Position numbers and translations under genes: made by a program. This document shows positions 17,453 to 26,481 of a stretch of 64,000 nt of DNA, one piece after another. The notes beneath the pieces were generated by a model. It was given only the letters and a program-made list of their open reading frames with translations. It was not told the origin of the DNA and ran no database searches. The DNA is from Lacticaseibacillus rhamnosus (GTDB lineage: Bacteria > Bacillota > Bacilli > Lactobacillales > Lactobacillaceae), in assembly GCF_900636965.1 (NCBI RefSeq), contig NZ_LR134331.1, positions 1 through 64,000 on the forward strand, in the 5' to 3' direction. Positions within the stretch are counted from its first letter, which is position 1. Every line of letters starts with the position of its first letter.

Positions 17453-18931
17453 ATGGGGCTCACATTAGCGACGGTTCCACTAGCAGTTACGAATTTATCG
17501 CGGATGCAGTTTGCGGTGACCGCCATCACGCATTTTCTGTTTGTCACAACGACTGTCGGCATGTTGCTGACAACCATGATTTTTGAATTTTTATATGCTT
17601 ATGGCCGTGGGGATACGGAAAAATTCGGTCGGTTGACGCTGTTCTTTAGCCGAATCTTCTTCTTTAGTTTCGGTACTGGCGTTGTGACCGGGTTGATTAT
17701 GGAATTTCAGTTTGGGATGAATTGGTCGGCATTCACACGGTTGATGGGCGATGTCGCTGGGGTACCGTTGGCGATTGAAAGTATGATTTCGTTCTTCATC
17801 GAATCAACCATCATTGGCTTATGGCGGTTTACTTGGGGTAAATTGCCAAAGCGCGCCCATGCTTGGTTAGGGGTTGGCATGTTAGGGGCATCGCTGTTTT
17901 CAGTGGTTTGGATTATTGCAATTAATGCCTTCATGCAGAATCCCTATGGCTTTCACTTGGAAAATGGCCGCGCGCGGTTGAATAGTTTGATTACGTTGCT
18001 ACAGAATCCGCAGTACCAGCCGGAATTTTTGCATGTTTTATTTGCCATTCTGATCACCGGCGGCTTTGTCACAGCAGGCGTTTCTGCTTGGCAGATTCTG
18101 CATAAACGGGATACAGCGGCGTTTAAAATTGCCGTGCAGATCGGGTTGCTCATCGCGTTGCCAGCTGCCTTTTTACAACCGGCTCAAGGCGATGATCAAG
18201 GAGCCGCCACGGCAGCGCTGCAACCCATGAAGTTTACGGCGATTGAAGGGCGCTACAACACGGAAGGCAGCGCCACAACCGGAGCGCCATGGGCAATGGC
18301 AGCTTTGATCAATGAAAAGGATCGGACGGTTAAGGCAGTTTCTATTCCGAATTTAGGCACTTATTTTGGGAAGAATACTTTTACCGGAGCTATGCCTGGG
18401 ATGAACGTGGTTGCTAAGATGTACCACGCGAAGTTCGATAAGACAGTTGCTAAATCCTACGACGGGCAGATGAATTATTATCCGCCAGTTACCTTGCTGT
18501 TTTGGACGATGCATCTCATGGTTTATGCGGGCTATTTCTTCACGATGTTTGCTCTTTTTGCCACGGTTATGTTGCATCGGCGCAAGTCTAGCATTGAAGC
18601 TCACCCTAAGACGTTGCGTGCTTTGGGGTGGACATTATGGCTTCCGTACCTGACGTTTACTTCTGGCTGGATTGTGGCTGAAGTTGGCCGTTATCCGTTC
18701 GTGGTTTATGGTTTGTTGACGCAATACGATGCGGTTTCACCAAGTCTCACGGTTACTGAAGCGGCAACGAGTCTAGCCATGTTTTTCGTTGCGGATGTGT
18801 TCCTGGTTAGCACCATGATTTATATTTCGCATCGTACGGTAACGCGCGGACTGCCGGAGATTGACGGTAATTATCTGGAAGAACACCAAATTCCGGATCC
18901 ATTTGCCAAGGAGGCGTTCAGTCATGCCTAG
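17453..18931 (+). CDS. cydA: Cytochrome bd ubiquinol/menaquinol oxidase subunit I
   Basis: CydA carries the quinol site and the haem groups of cytochrome bd, which reduces O2 to water without proton pumping. In lactic acid bacteria it works when haem and menaquinone are supplied. The 492-residue membrane protein has the N-terminal SRMQFAVTAITHFLF with the candidate haem His27. It also has the conserved segment GWIVAEVGRYPFVVYGLL and a short Q-loop, as in Gram-positive CydA. The start at ATG 17453 is chosen over GTG 17444 because GAGGTGATC lies directly upstream. The 3' end overlaps cydB by 8 bp. Confidence 0.95.
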   Translation: MGLTLATVPLAVTNLSRMQFAVTAITHFLFVTTTVGMLLTTMIFEFLYAYGRGDTEKFGRLTLFFSRIFFFSFGTGVVTGLIMEFQFGMNWSAFTRLMGDVAGVPLAIESMISFFIESTIIGLWRFTWGKLPKRAHAWLGVGMLGASLFSVVWIIAINAFMQNPYGFHLENGRARLNSLITLLQNPQYQPEFLHVLFAILITGGFVTAGVSAWQILHKRDTAAFKIAVQIGLLIALPAAFLQPAQGDDQGAATAALQPMKFTAIEGRYNTEGSATTGAPWAMAALINEKDRTVKAVSIPNLGTYFGKNTFTGAMPGMNVVAKMYHAKFDKTVAKSYDGQMNYYPPVTLLFWTMHLMVYAGYFFTMFALFATVMLHRRKSSIEAHPKTLRALGWTLWLPYLTFTSGWIVAEVGRYPFVVYGLLTQYDAVSPSLTVTEAATSLAMFFVADVFLVSTMIYISHRTVTRGLPEIDGNYLEEHQIPDPFAKEAFSHA

Positions 18932-19943
18932 TCTTTCGAATTTACAAGTCATTTTTCTTGGGATTATTGCCACTGAGCTGATGTTGTTCTTTGTACTTGA
19001 TGGCGCTGACTTCGGGGCCGGAATGGCGACCTTCTTTGTGGGCGATGATTTAGCAAAGCGTCAACAAATCATGAAGGTAACCGGTCCGGTCTGGGGTGGT
19101 AACGAAACTTGGGCAGTCACTGCCTTTGCCGTGATGTTTGCGGCGTATCCGGGCTGGTATTCGGCATTAACATCCGGCTATTACCCGCTCATCTTCCTCA
19201 TGTTGTTCTTTTTAATCTTTCGTGGGGTGGCGTTTGATTATCGCAATCAATGGCACAGTCGCCACTACAATCAGTTTTGGGACTGGGCACTGTTTGTTGG
19301 CAGTTTGATGCCGCCGTTTTTACTCGGGATCGTGTTTAGCTCGACAGTCAGCGGCGTACCGATTCGTAATGGCTTCGTCTATGCCGGGATGGGCGATATT
19401 CTGACCCCGTTCAGCCTATTGGGCGGTATTTTAGCCGTCTTGTTAAGCTTGAATGTCGGTTTGACCCGCGTGATTAAAAAAGTCAAAAAAGACGTTGCGG
19501 TTCAGTTGACGGTGGCCTTGAAACGCACGACCTGGGCACTTTATCTGGCGGTTGGTGGGTTTGTGGTCTTGTTGCCATTTAACACCCGTTTTTTCACCAA
19601 TCGGCCGGTTATCGTCTCACTCCTGTTGCTATTACTAGTTGCGTTTCTTGGTGTTGAAACCTGGGCCATCTTCCGCCAGCGACAACGGCTTGCGTTTTGG
19701 TTAAGCGTTGGAACGATGGCCAGCTTTATTTACACGATTTTCCTTGGTGTCTTTCCAACCTTAATCGTTGGCCGCACACCGGGGACTTCGGTAACAGCCT
19801 TAAGCGCCACCAGCGGCCCGGTTTCGTTGCTGTGGACGGCATGGTTATTCGGTTTCACCATCATCTTAATGGTCGGACTACAAGCGACGGCCTATCATTT
19901 GATCAACAAATATTATCATGAACCGGCATCGCCAATGGTTTAA
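18924..19943 (+). CDS. cydB: Cytochrome bd oxidase subunit II
   Basis: CydB is the second integral-membrane subunit of cytochrome bd. The 339-residue protein has about eight to nine hydrophobic helices and the conserved N-terminal segment FFVLDGADFGAGM. This is followed by GPVWGGNETWAVTAFAVMFAA, a family hallmark. The start at ATG 18924 is supported by AAGGAGG, 9 bp upstream, inside the cydA 3' end. It overlaps cydA by 8 bp, pointing to translational coupling. Confidence 0.96.
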   Translation: MPSLSNLQVIFLGIIATELMLFFVLDGADFGAGMATFFVGDDLAKRQQIMKVTGPVWGGNETWAVTAFAVMFAAYPGWYSALTSGYYPLIFLMLFFLIFRGVAFDYRNQWHSRHYNQFWDWALFVGSLMPPFLLGIVFSSTVSGVPIRNGFVYAGMGDILTPFSLLGGILAVLLSLNVGLTRVIKKVKKDVAVQLTVALKRTTWALYLAVGGFVVLLPFNTRFFTNRPVIVSLLLLLLVAFLGVETWAIFRQRQRLAFWLSVGTMASFIYTIFLGVFPTLIVGRTPGTSVTALSATSGPVSLLWTAWLFGFTIILMVGLQATAYHLINKYYHEPASPMV

Positions 19944-19982
19944 GCGAGATAATACCGCGTTCACGGCAAGGAGGCGCGAGGG

Positions 19983-20177
19983 ATGAAGAAAATTTGGATC
20001 AACGTATTTTGGGGTCTGTTGGTGGTCAGTTTTTGGCTGTATCAAGTCTTCTGGCCGTTATTCTGGAACCCGATTAGTAAGTTTTATGGCATGGTCGTTT
20101 TATACAGCATCGCAGTTGTTGCATTAGGATTGGCGATTCGCGCAACGCTGAAAGGCTATGGACGACAAAAAGTTTGA
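19983..20177 (+). CDS. Small two-helix membrane protein in the cydAB operon (64 aa)
   Basis: The product is not recognised by name. The 64-residue protein has two hydrophobic segments (about residues 5-27 and 34-53), a Trp-rich first helix with FWPLFW, and a basic C-terminus KGYGRQKV. A strong AAGGAGG precedes the ATG, and it lies 39 bp after cydB before the terminator, so it is co-transcribed. Small single-helix subunits (CydX, CydS) stabilise cytochrome bd in other bacteria. This protein is larger and not obviously homologous, so an accessory-subunit role is only an inference from position. cydCD, usually next to cydAB in lactobacilli, is absent here. Confidence 0.7.
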   Translation: MKKIWINVFWGLLVVSFWLYQVFWPLFWNPISKFYGMVVLYSIAVVALGLAIRATLKGYGRQKV

Positions 20178-20199
20178 ATGAGAATATTATCGACGTCAG

Positions 20200-20235
20200 C
20201 AAAAAAGGTCGCTAACTAAATAGCGGCCTTTTTGA
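20200..20235 (+). terminator. Rho-independent terminator after the cydAB operon
   Basis: AAAAAAGGTCGCTA pairs with TAGCGGCCTTTTT (G-U tolerated) across a short loop, followed by T. It ends the cydA-cydB-small ORF unit. Confidence 0.85.
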
Positions 20236-20255
20236 TAGCGTCACACAGCGATATG

Positions 20256-20681
20256 TTAGCCGAGTTGATAGTCCTTAACCTGACGATGCAAGTCTTTAAA
20301 TTGCTGGCGGTAATGCCAAGCGACAATAAGGATAAGCGAGGTGAACAGCAGCAATGTAATATTGCTTCGCTCAATGCCGAATGTGCCACCGGTTAGCCAC
20401 TGAGTAGAGGTGGTTGGTACTGACCTGAAGAAAAGGTTTGTTTCAGAAAAGCCTAATACCGATGTGCCAAAGAGGATGCCTGCAGAGATGTGCCAAGTTG
20501 CATGAATAGCACTGCAAAGCCAAACCTTTCCGGAAAGGAGCGGGATTTCAGACATCAAAATACTAAACAGGAAAAGATTCAAATCGGCGTGCCAATCAGG
20601 TTCAAAGTTTACGGAATCAAATAAGACAACAAAAGAACCTTTATCCTTTACGGAACGAATTGATAAAGGTTCTTCTTTCAA
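20256..20681 (-). pseudogene. CPBP-family intramembrane protease remnant (C-terminal half)
   Basis: The 141-residue frame (TTG start, no clear ribosome-binding site) resembles the C-terminal half of CPBP/CAAX proteases. It has the GSF-VLFDSVNF block, a hydrophobic helix, then SGKVWLCSAIHATWHISAG-, where the final His and Trp-His match the third conserved motif. The N-terminal EExxxR motif is absent and the second-motif His is replaced by Asn (DSVNF). It is therefore unlikely to be an active protease. The frame upstream is closed by a stop. It lies in a decayed region with another CPBP gene at 21528. Confidence 0.5.
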
Positions 20682-21527
20682 GAAAGATGAAAGGGTGTAG
20701 TACCTTGGAAAATTTGATGAGGATTTCCCATTATTTGTACTCGTTTACCCCTTGTAGCAACTTGCTCAGGGAAATAGTTCGTCCCGTACAATAAATCTAC
20801 CCCATTCTGCTTGTTTTTGGTGAAAGTTTATTTAAACGTCGCGAATTCGGCGATAATCGTTAAAATTTCGCCCGGAATGACGTTTAATGGCCGTTTCACG
20901 ACGTTTATCTGTTAGCTATTGACAAAAGCTGATAACCATTCGTATCATTTGGCAAGCGTATTTGATGCCAAGCGTGGGCGCTGATAGATGCTTGCAGTTG
21001 TTGCGGTGAAACATCTGCCGGTACCCTCCAAATACGAACCAAGCCCATCAACCGATTGGAATATTGACGTCCGCTAGATAGCCGAATCCATACATGATAA
21101 CTACCTGGAAGCAGAGCAGAACAAGCGCGGAAAGTACCAGACTGAGACGTTGCCAAACATGAGTGGTTGGGAAAAGCTGTCGAATGAGGATCAATATTAT
21201 GACGTCATTCTTGTTCCGAAGAGTACAAATATAATTATTATAATAATTTTGGATATTTTTCAGAAAATATTCATTTGTGACAGAGGTTGAATGTGTATAA
21301 GAAGATTCGGCAATTGTAATAGGATGTCAGTTGCAATGATAGCTCTTGTTTGCTATCAATTGCCAATGTAAAAAAACAGCGATAATCCCTGTAACGACAA
21401 GGATAGAAAAATCTTCAGAGGCCTTGTCTTGATATTAATTCTTTTTTTAACTATTTTGAATGGTAGATTTATTTAATGACTGAATAGTTTTTTGAAATTA
21501 ATGAAATAGACAAAGGAGCGCTAATTT
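20682..21527. other. Gene-poor, probably decayed stretch
   Basis: No intact gene is convincing. On the minus strand, 20905-21156 (83 codons, TTG start, no ribosome-binding site) is open. An adjacent frame just upstream encodes a hydrophobic segment (LSLVLSALVLLCFQVVIM) that stops near 21050. The two may be parts of one frameshifted membrane or surface protein, but I cannot name it. The right part (21220-21527) is AT-rich and holds the ribosome-binding site of the CPBP gene. Confidence 0.35.
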
Positions 21528-22205
21528 GTGAAACATCAAGAAAGTTCCCTTATCAGAAGAAGCTTTTATATGCTCGTATTATATTTGTTGAGTCCATCGC
21601 CCCTACTTTTTTTGCTGATCATGCCTTACACAAATAATGTAGTATCATCGCTTTCGCTGGCATTTGCGTGTGTTACGTCGAGTGTCGTAGTAATATATAT
21701 GGCCTATAAATTATTTCATAAATACACCAATCAAAAAATTATTCAGCGTGTTAAACTGAGAGATATTTTTTACGTGATTGGTGGCTATCTGACCATTTTA
21801 ATTAGCAATGAAATCCTGTCAACCTTGAATTATACGATTTATCAGCGTGTACAAACGTCAAATAATCAGGTCATTGAATCATCTCTGTTAAGTCACAACC
21901 AACTTATGGTTATTCTTCTTGCTATTAACGTGATTGTATTGGGACCAATCACGGAAGAATTGGTTTTCCGAGGAATCTTAATGCATTTATTCTTTAAGCA
22001 AAATCAGTTATTTTTTAAAGTGCTATTGAGTGCTCTCATATTTGCTTCTGCACATGGTGGAGATACGATTTTTGGATTCTTGATATATGTTGTTAATGGA
22101 GCAGTGTTTGCAGTTGTCTACTTAAAAACTGGGAAAATACAAGACACGATCGCCCTTCATTTTGTTAATAATATTGTTGCGGTATCGACTATATTATTTC
22201 TGTAA
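21528..22205 (+). CDS. CPBP family intramembrane glutamic endopeptidase
   Basis: The 225-residue membrane protein has the three CPBP/CAAX motifs: EELVFRG (Glu143-Glu144, Arg148), FASAHGG (His176) and HFVNN (His211). It has about six hydrophobic segments. In Lactobacillales such proteins often sit in bacteriocin loci, where some act in self-immunity. Others mature peptides. It starts with GTG, preceded by AAAGGAGCG. The neighbours are a degenerate CPBP copy and a broken ABC transporter on the other strand, suggesting a former bacteriocin or peptide-export locus. Lower GC than the surrounding core genes supports acquisition. Confidence 0.85.
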   Translation: MKHQESSLIRRSFYMLVLYLLSPSPLLFLLIMPYTNNVVSSLSLAFACVTSSVVVIYMAYKLFHKYTNQKIIQRVKLRDIFYVIGGYLTILISNEILSTLNYTIYQRVQTSNNQVIESSLLSHNQLMVILLAINVIVLGPITEELVFRGILMHLFFKQNQLFFKVLLSALIFASAHGGDTIFGFLIYVVNGAVFAVVYLKTGKIQDTIALHFVNNIVAVSTILFL

Positions 22206-23056
22206 TTGGTAACTGGCTATTTTTAAATATGGGGTTAGGATGGTCGCTTAAGTCAATACATACCAATATCTGCAAAGCGATTCATATGTCTCGAAATCTT
22301 AAAATTTTAGACTTTGAAAGATCGCTGAGATTCATATCTTTCATGGCGTAAAGGTCAAGTGAGTGAAATTCGAGTAAAAAAAGAACAAATTCATTCGTGC
22401 CAGAATACCAATTGCAAGACAAGCACGACAGCAGTAAGAGGCATTCGTCCTTATTGTCACTCCTAGTACGACCAATTATCCTAGTAAGAATTGTCAATAC
22501 CAGACTTCTTACTGGATCGATAAATTCTTTGAAAAGCGAGATGGCCTACATACACGTAAATAAGGGACTGAACACAGAGCAGTAAGAAAGTGTTTATTGA
22601 AACGCTGTGCTGGTTGATTAATTGCTTTGAGAGATCGATCCCAAGGGTAATCGGCAACATTCTTCCAGAAATCTGAACAAACTCAGGTAATTGCGTTAAT
22701 GGGAAAATTGAACCTGTTAAAAATAATAGGAGATACGAAATAACCGACTGAAAAGAGGCGGTTTTTGTATACTTCAGTGTTAAAGCGGCGAGCAGTAAGG
22801 AGAAGCCAAAAATTCCAATGCAAGTAATGAAAAAGATCGGTAGTAGTCCGATGTGAAATCCTATGTTCAAGTGAAATATCAAGGCAATAAATGCAAGAAC
22901 GATGAAAACTTTAATGAAATTAATGATGATCCAAACAGTTGTTTTTACAGTGAGAACTAATTCGAGTCCGGCTGGTCTTAGCAAGAGCTGGTCTAATGTG
23001 CCCATTTGTTTTCTAAAGAAATACTTTCAGAGGCTTCACCGATAATCGAACTAATT

Positions 23057-24633
23057 AGTGCCTGGTGATTTAGGCTGCGGTTTCTGGCCGAATTTCAGTC
23101 ACTTTATAGTTGATTTGATAATGCAGGCCACCCTGTTCGACCACAATAGAAATTGGTACAGAAAAAAGCTTAAGGAGGAGGTCGATATTTGCCAATGCAA
23201 TCGCGCTATCCACCGTTACCACCAAGGACTCAGCCGTTCTGGTGTTCACTAAGTCAAGCCCAAGTGAACCTTTCAAGAAGGCAAACTTGCGCTCAATGGC
23301 ACCGCGACGGTTTTCCGCACTGACATCGGCTTTGCGCTGTTTCGGATCCACATGTTTGGGCTTTCGACCCAGCTTTGGCCCATTAAGTTTAATGCCTAGC
23401 TTCTTACACAGATTGATGTTATCTCGCGTGCGATAGAGAGTATCGACCAGCACCTCATCCGGATATTCACCCACTAGGTCAAAAGCATGGTCAAGCGTTA
23501 CTTCAAGATCAGTGCTTTCGTTAAATGAATTGAAGTCGAAACGCTCTACATCAATCACGCCATCCAACATGGAACAGTCAATCTTGGCGCCAAACTCAAC
23601 GGACTGCTTTGCCTTACCTCGCACGATTGGCCGGATATACGGCTGTTGAAGGCTAACGATGCGATTCTCGACATGGTGAGTGTGGTTCTCAAACATGAAG
23701 AGCTGCTGCTCATAGACTTGTTTAATCACTTCCAGACGCTGTGCTTGCCAATCAGTGAGCTGACCGCCTTGCGCAAGCAGTTCCGCCACATATCGCAGAT
23801 CTCTTCGGATGTATTGTAGCTGAGCCTGAAGCTGTTTGCGGCGTTCCTTGTTTTGACGCCGCGGTTTCCTCGAAAAAGCGGTCCACTTACCTTTTGCTTC
23901 ACGTCTGTACGTCCGCGGAATTTCCACACCTAACCCGTGGGCCAGATCTGTGACCATTTGTTCGAGATTCAAACGACTCTGGTTAAGCAGCGTTGTATCT
24001 TGGGGATACTTGATCTTGACCGGAACGGCAGTCGCATCACTAATCAAAACATGTGTCCCCTCAGGTAGATCGGCCTCCAACCGCTCGCGCGTGAAGTCAT
24101 TAGTAATGTTGCGGATCAAATCTGAGATGGCTGAAAGCCGTTGGCGAAAGTGCACCAACGTTGTGTGTTCAAATGGCTTCTTAGCGCGATATTCGGGTAA
24201 TCCGATGAAGTACTGATAGGCTGGTGTATCACGGATATCGTCGACAACTTGGCGGTCGGTCAGGCCTTTCTTCAACTGGATCAACGTTGCGCCATAAAGC
24301 AATCGAAATGGCTTCGCTGCTCGGCCGGTTTTTGAAGGGAACTGTAATTGGTATGCCTCTTCAAGTTTGGCCCATGGGATCAATTCTGCATATTGAACCC
24401 ACTCGTTGTCCGGGCTGAGCGGTGTTCCCAGAGCGCTTCCAAAGGATTCAAGTGATAGTTGCGTTGCTTTTTGACGATAAACCATGATCAATTCCTCCGA
24501 TAGGTCAGCGATAAGTGCAAGGGTAAATCCCAAAGCATAGGCATTTCGGGCAAATAAGGCTTACACTTATTATACACTTAACTATTGTCAAAGCCTATCA
24601 TGAAAGTACTTTTATAGTTTTTCACCATCCACT
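23057..24633 (-). mobile_element. Insertion sequence, copy 3 (1577 bp, reverse orientation)
   Basis: Same element as those at 10176 and 12182, inverted, with a 4-bp duplication AATT (23053-23056 and 24634-24637). It is inserted in the ABC-2 permease gene in the same direction as that gene. Confidence 0.92.
23070..24485 (-). CDS. DDE transposase of IS copy 3
   Basis: The 471-residue protein is identical to the other two transposases in the window. The start at 24485 is chosen for its GGAGG site. Three identical proteins at unlinked target sites indicate recent transposition. Confidence 0.9.
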   Translation of the reverse strand: MVYRQKATQLSLESFGSALGTPLSPDNEWVQYAELIPWAKLEEAYQLQFPSKTGRAAKPFRLLYGATLIQLKKGLTDRQVVDDIRDTPAYQYFIGLPEYRAKKPFEHTTLVHFRQRLSAISDLIRNITNDFTRERLEADLPEGTHVLISDATAVPVKIKYPQDTTLLNQSRLNLEQMVTDLAHGLGVEIPRTYRREAKGKWTAFSRKPRRQNKERRKQLQAQLQYIRRDLRYVAELLAQGGQLTDWQAQRLEVIKQVYEQQLFMFENHTHHVENRIVSLQQPYIRPIVRGKAKQSVEFGAKIDCSMLDGVIDVERFDFNSFNESTDLEVTLDHAFDLVGEYPDEVLVDTLYRTRDNINLCKKLGIKLNGPKLGRKPKHVDPKQRKADVSAENRRGAIERKFAFLKGSLGLDLVNTRTAESLVVTVDSAIALANIDLLLKLFSVPISIVVEQGGLHYQINYKVTEIRPETAA

Positions 24634-24835
24634 AATTAGGTACCAATATGCATACCCGATATAAAAAGCCGAATTTCCAGCATCAATATTAAGAAAAGTA
24701 AAGACTACGAAGATGATTATGGTGACGACCATACTGGTAATTTGATCCGGGAAATAAGTTCTAACTTCTGCCAGATATCGAGAAAATTCGGCTTTAAATA
24801 AATGTATGATCAAGTCTTTCACCTCTCATTCTCGA

Positions 24836-25744
24836 TCAAAAGACTAAACGTAAAAGTTCATCAAGAGATGGATAACGATTTTGCACCGCATGAATGGTAA
24901 TCCCATGCTCAAGAAGCTTTTTAAGGAATTCTTGTTGATCTTTCAATGTTTTGAAAGTTGTCGTCACACGCTTGCCGTCGTCGCTTGAGTTGACGGTTAT
25001 TGCATTATTGGCTTTGAAAGAAAAATGGGATGAAACCACAACGAAACCAAAAGAAGAAAAGGTTTTTTGGAATTCTTCATAGGGGCCGAAGAATCGTACT
25101 TTCTGGTTATCGATAAGAAGAACATCATCGACAAGTTTCTCAAGAACATCAGCTTGGTGTGAGGTAAGGATAATTGTCTTGTGCAACTGTTGATTGATTT
25201 CCTTTATCTGCCTGATTAGCGTGCGGCTAGCAACAAAATCAAGTCCAAGGGTCGGTTCATCCAAGAACAGTAAGCTGGCATCGCTGACTAAACAGGAAAT
25301 GAGTGCTAGTTTTTGTTTCATTCCCCGCGAGTACTGACCAACGCGCTGGTCAATGGCAGATGAAAGATCAAACTTTTTGAAAAGTGAATTAATCTCGGAA
25401 GTTTTGCTGGCTGGAGAAATACCGCTGAGATTCAAAAAGTAGTTGATATTTTGGCGTCCAGTTAAATAGTCGTATAGATTATCAACAGATTCAAGAACCG
25501 CTGCCACGTTACGATAAAGCGCTCTGTTTCCGTATGCAATATGCTTATTTTGAAAAGTATAATCTACAGTACCGCTGGTTTTATCAATCAGGTTTAATAA
25601 TATTTTTAATAGTGTGGTTTTTCCAGCACCATTTTTACCGAGTATTCCTGTAATTCGCCCTTCTTGAATCGAAAAACTGACATCTAAGAGAACGGTTTTG
25701 TCTTGGAATTTTTTGTTTAAATGATTCACATTAATCATGTTCAT
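24836..25744 (-). CDS. ABC transporter ATP-binding protein
   Basis: The 302-residue ATPase of an ABC-2-type exporter has Walker A GKNGAGKTT near residue 37, a Q-loop, the signature YSRGMKQK, Walker B LLFLDEP and the H-loop LTSHQ. A C-terminal accessory part of about 80 residues is of the kind seen in NatA/bacitracin-type exporters. The start at 25744 has AAAGGA upstream; MINVNH two codons in is an alternative. The gene lies 13 bp upstream of its permease, which is broken. The protein is probably idle unless it can pair with another permease. Confidence 0.9.
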   Translation of the reverse strand: MNMINVNHLNKKFQDKTVLLDVSFSIQEGRITGILGKNGAGKTTLLKILLNLIDKTSGTVDYTFQNKHIAYGNRALYRNVAAVLESVDNLYDYLTGRQNINYFLNLSGISPASKTSEINSLFKKFDLSSAIDQRVGQYSRGMKQKLALISCLVSDASLLFLDEPTLGLDFVASRTLIRQIKEINQQLHKTIILTSHQADVLEKLVDDVLLIDNQKVRFFGPYEEFQKTFSSFGFVVVSSHFSFKANNAITVNSSDDGKRVTTTFKTLKDQQEFLKKLLEHGITIHAVQNRYPSLDELLRLVF

Positions 25745-26481
25745 TTGTTTAATCCTTTATCGTGGCGAGAATCAGTGGAACAGCATTTCTTTCAAATTCA
25801 TTTTTAGGACAATGAAGTGTTCCAGACTTTTTTATAGGGACAACTCCCCAAGCAAACTGCAAGGGAATTAGGTTAAACACTAATGGAAAAGGGATAGGAT
25901 GTTATTTGAGTTCGTTGAGAAGTTCAGATATTTGGGATCTTCTAAATAATTTTCCGCTCATCACTAAAAGTATTTTATCAAATATATAAAACGCTTTCAA
26001 TGATATTGGCGGCGGACTGTAAATTTTGCTCATTTACAATAATAATGAAAATCAGAATTTTGATAACAACAATAAAATCGATAATGAGAAATCAAGTACC
26101 GTATTTTTATAACTGCTGAGAAACCCAATAAGGGCGGGCTTCGTATCCAACAAGAAATACTGGTAAGCATACCTGCGTGCGACGTATCTTAACATCCTCC
26201 TAAAATATTAATTGACAATGATGTTCAACAAATGCTAAGGTGAAAATCGCTTCATAAAGCGTAATGATTACGATTTAAGAGGCGAGATTGCTTTTATATC
26301 AACCAAGCGGGTACTAACTGGCGCTGTATATCTATAGAAGCAATGAATCCTTGTTGGCCGATAAAGAAACACACCCGTTGATCAGTTCGCTAGCTTTGTT
26401 TGAAAACACTGGTTAGGAACCAAGGCTACTCAGACTGAGGCGGCTTATCCGGATTGGTTGACGCTAATGAGGGGGTTATTC
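25745..26481 (+). promoter_or_regulatory. Long regulatory gap with Zur box and promoter upstream of the Amt-like gene
   Basis: No gene is seen in 25745-26200, only AT-rich sequence with a cre-like site (about 12 of 14) at 25986-25999. A promoter is likely at TTGACA 26212-26217 with an extended TGCTAAGGT -10 (core about 26236-26241). A near-perfect Zur box follows at 26256-26276. Its core TAAT-G-ATTA sits inside CGTAATGATTACG and matches the Bacillus consensus TCGTAATNATTACGA except for its first base. The flanking AAA/TTT match as well. The leader from there to the start codon is about 200 nt. Confidence 0.75.

Larger units (their letters stand above)
22481..24822 (-). pseudogene. ABC-2 type transporter permease, broken by IS copy 3 and by a frameshift
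   Basis: Read on the minus strand, the gene starts at 24822 (MKDLIIHLFKAEFSRYLAEV). It runs 63 codons to the IS at 24633, resumes after the IS at 23052 and should end at 22481. Just past the IS the frame reads GEASESISLE and then stops. A single missing A in the run at 23009-23012 (four instead of five) would restore EKQMGTLDQLLLRP, a typical ABC-2 permease segment. The 174-codon 3' part (22481-23005) has about five hydrophobic helices. The gene therefore has two independent lesions. The cognate ATPase follows upstream at 24836-25744. Confidence 0.85.

Noticed and set aside
22282-22497. 71-codon minus-strand frame after the ABC permease
   Set aside because: Starts on TTG inside the permease 3' end, with no ribosome-binding site and no recognisable features.
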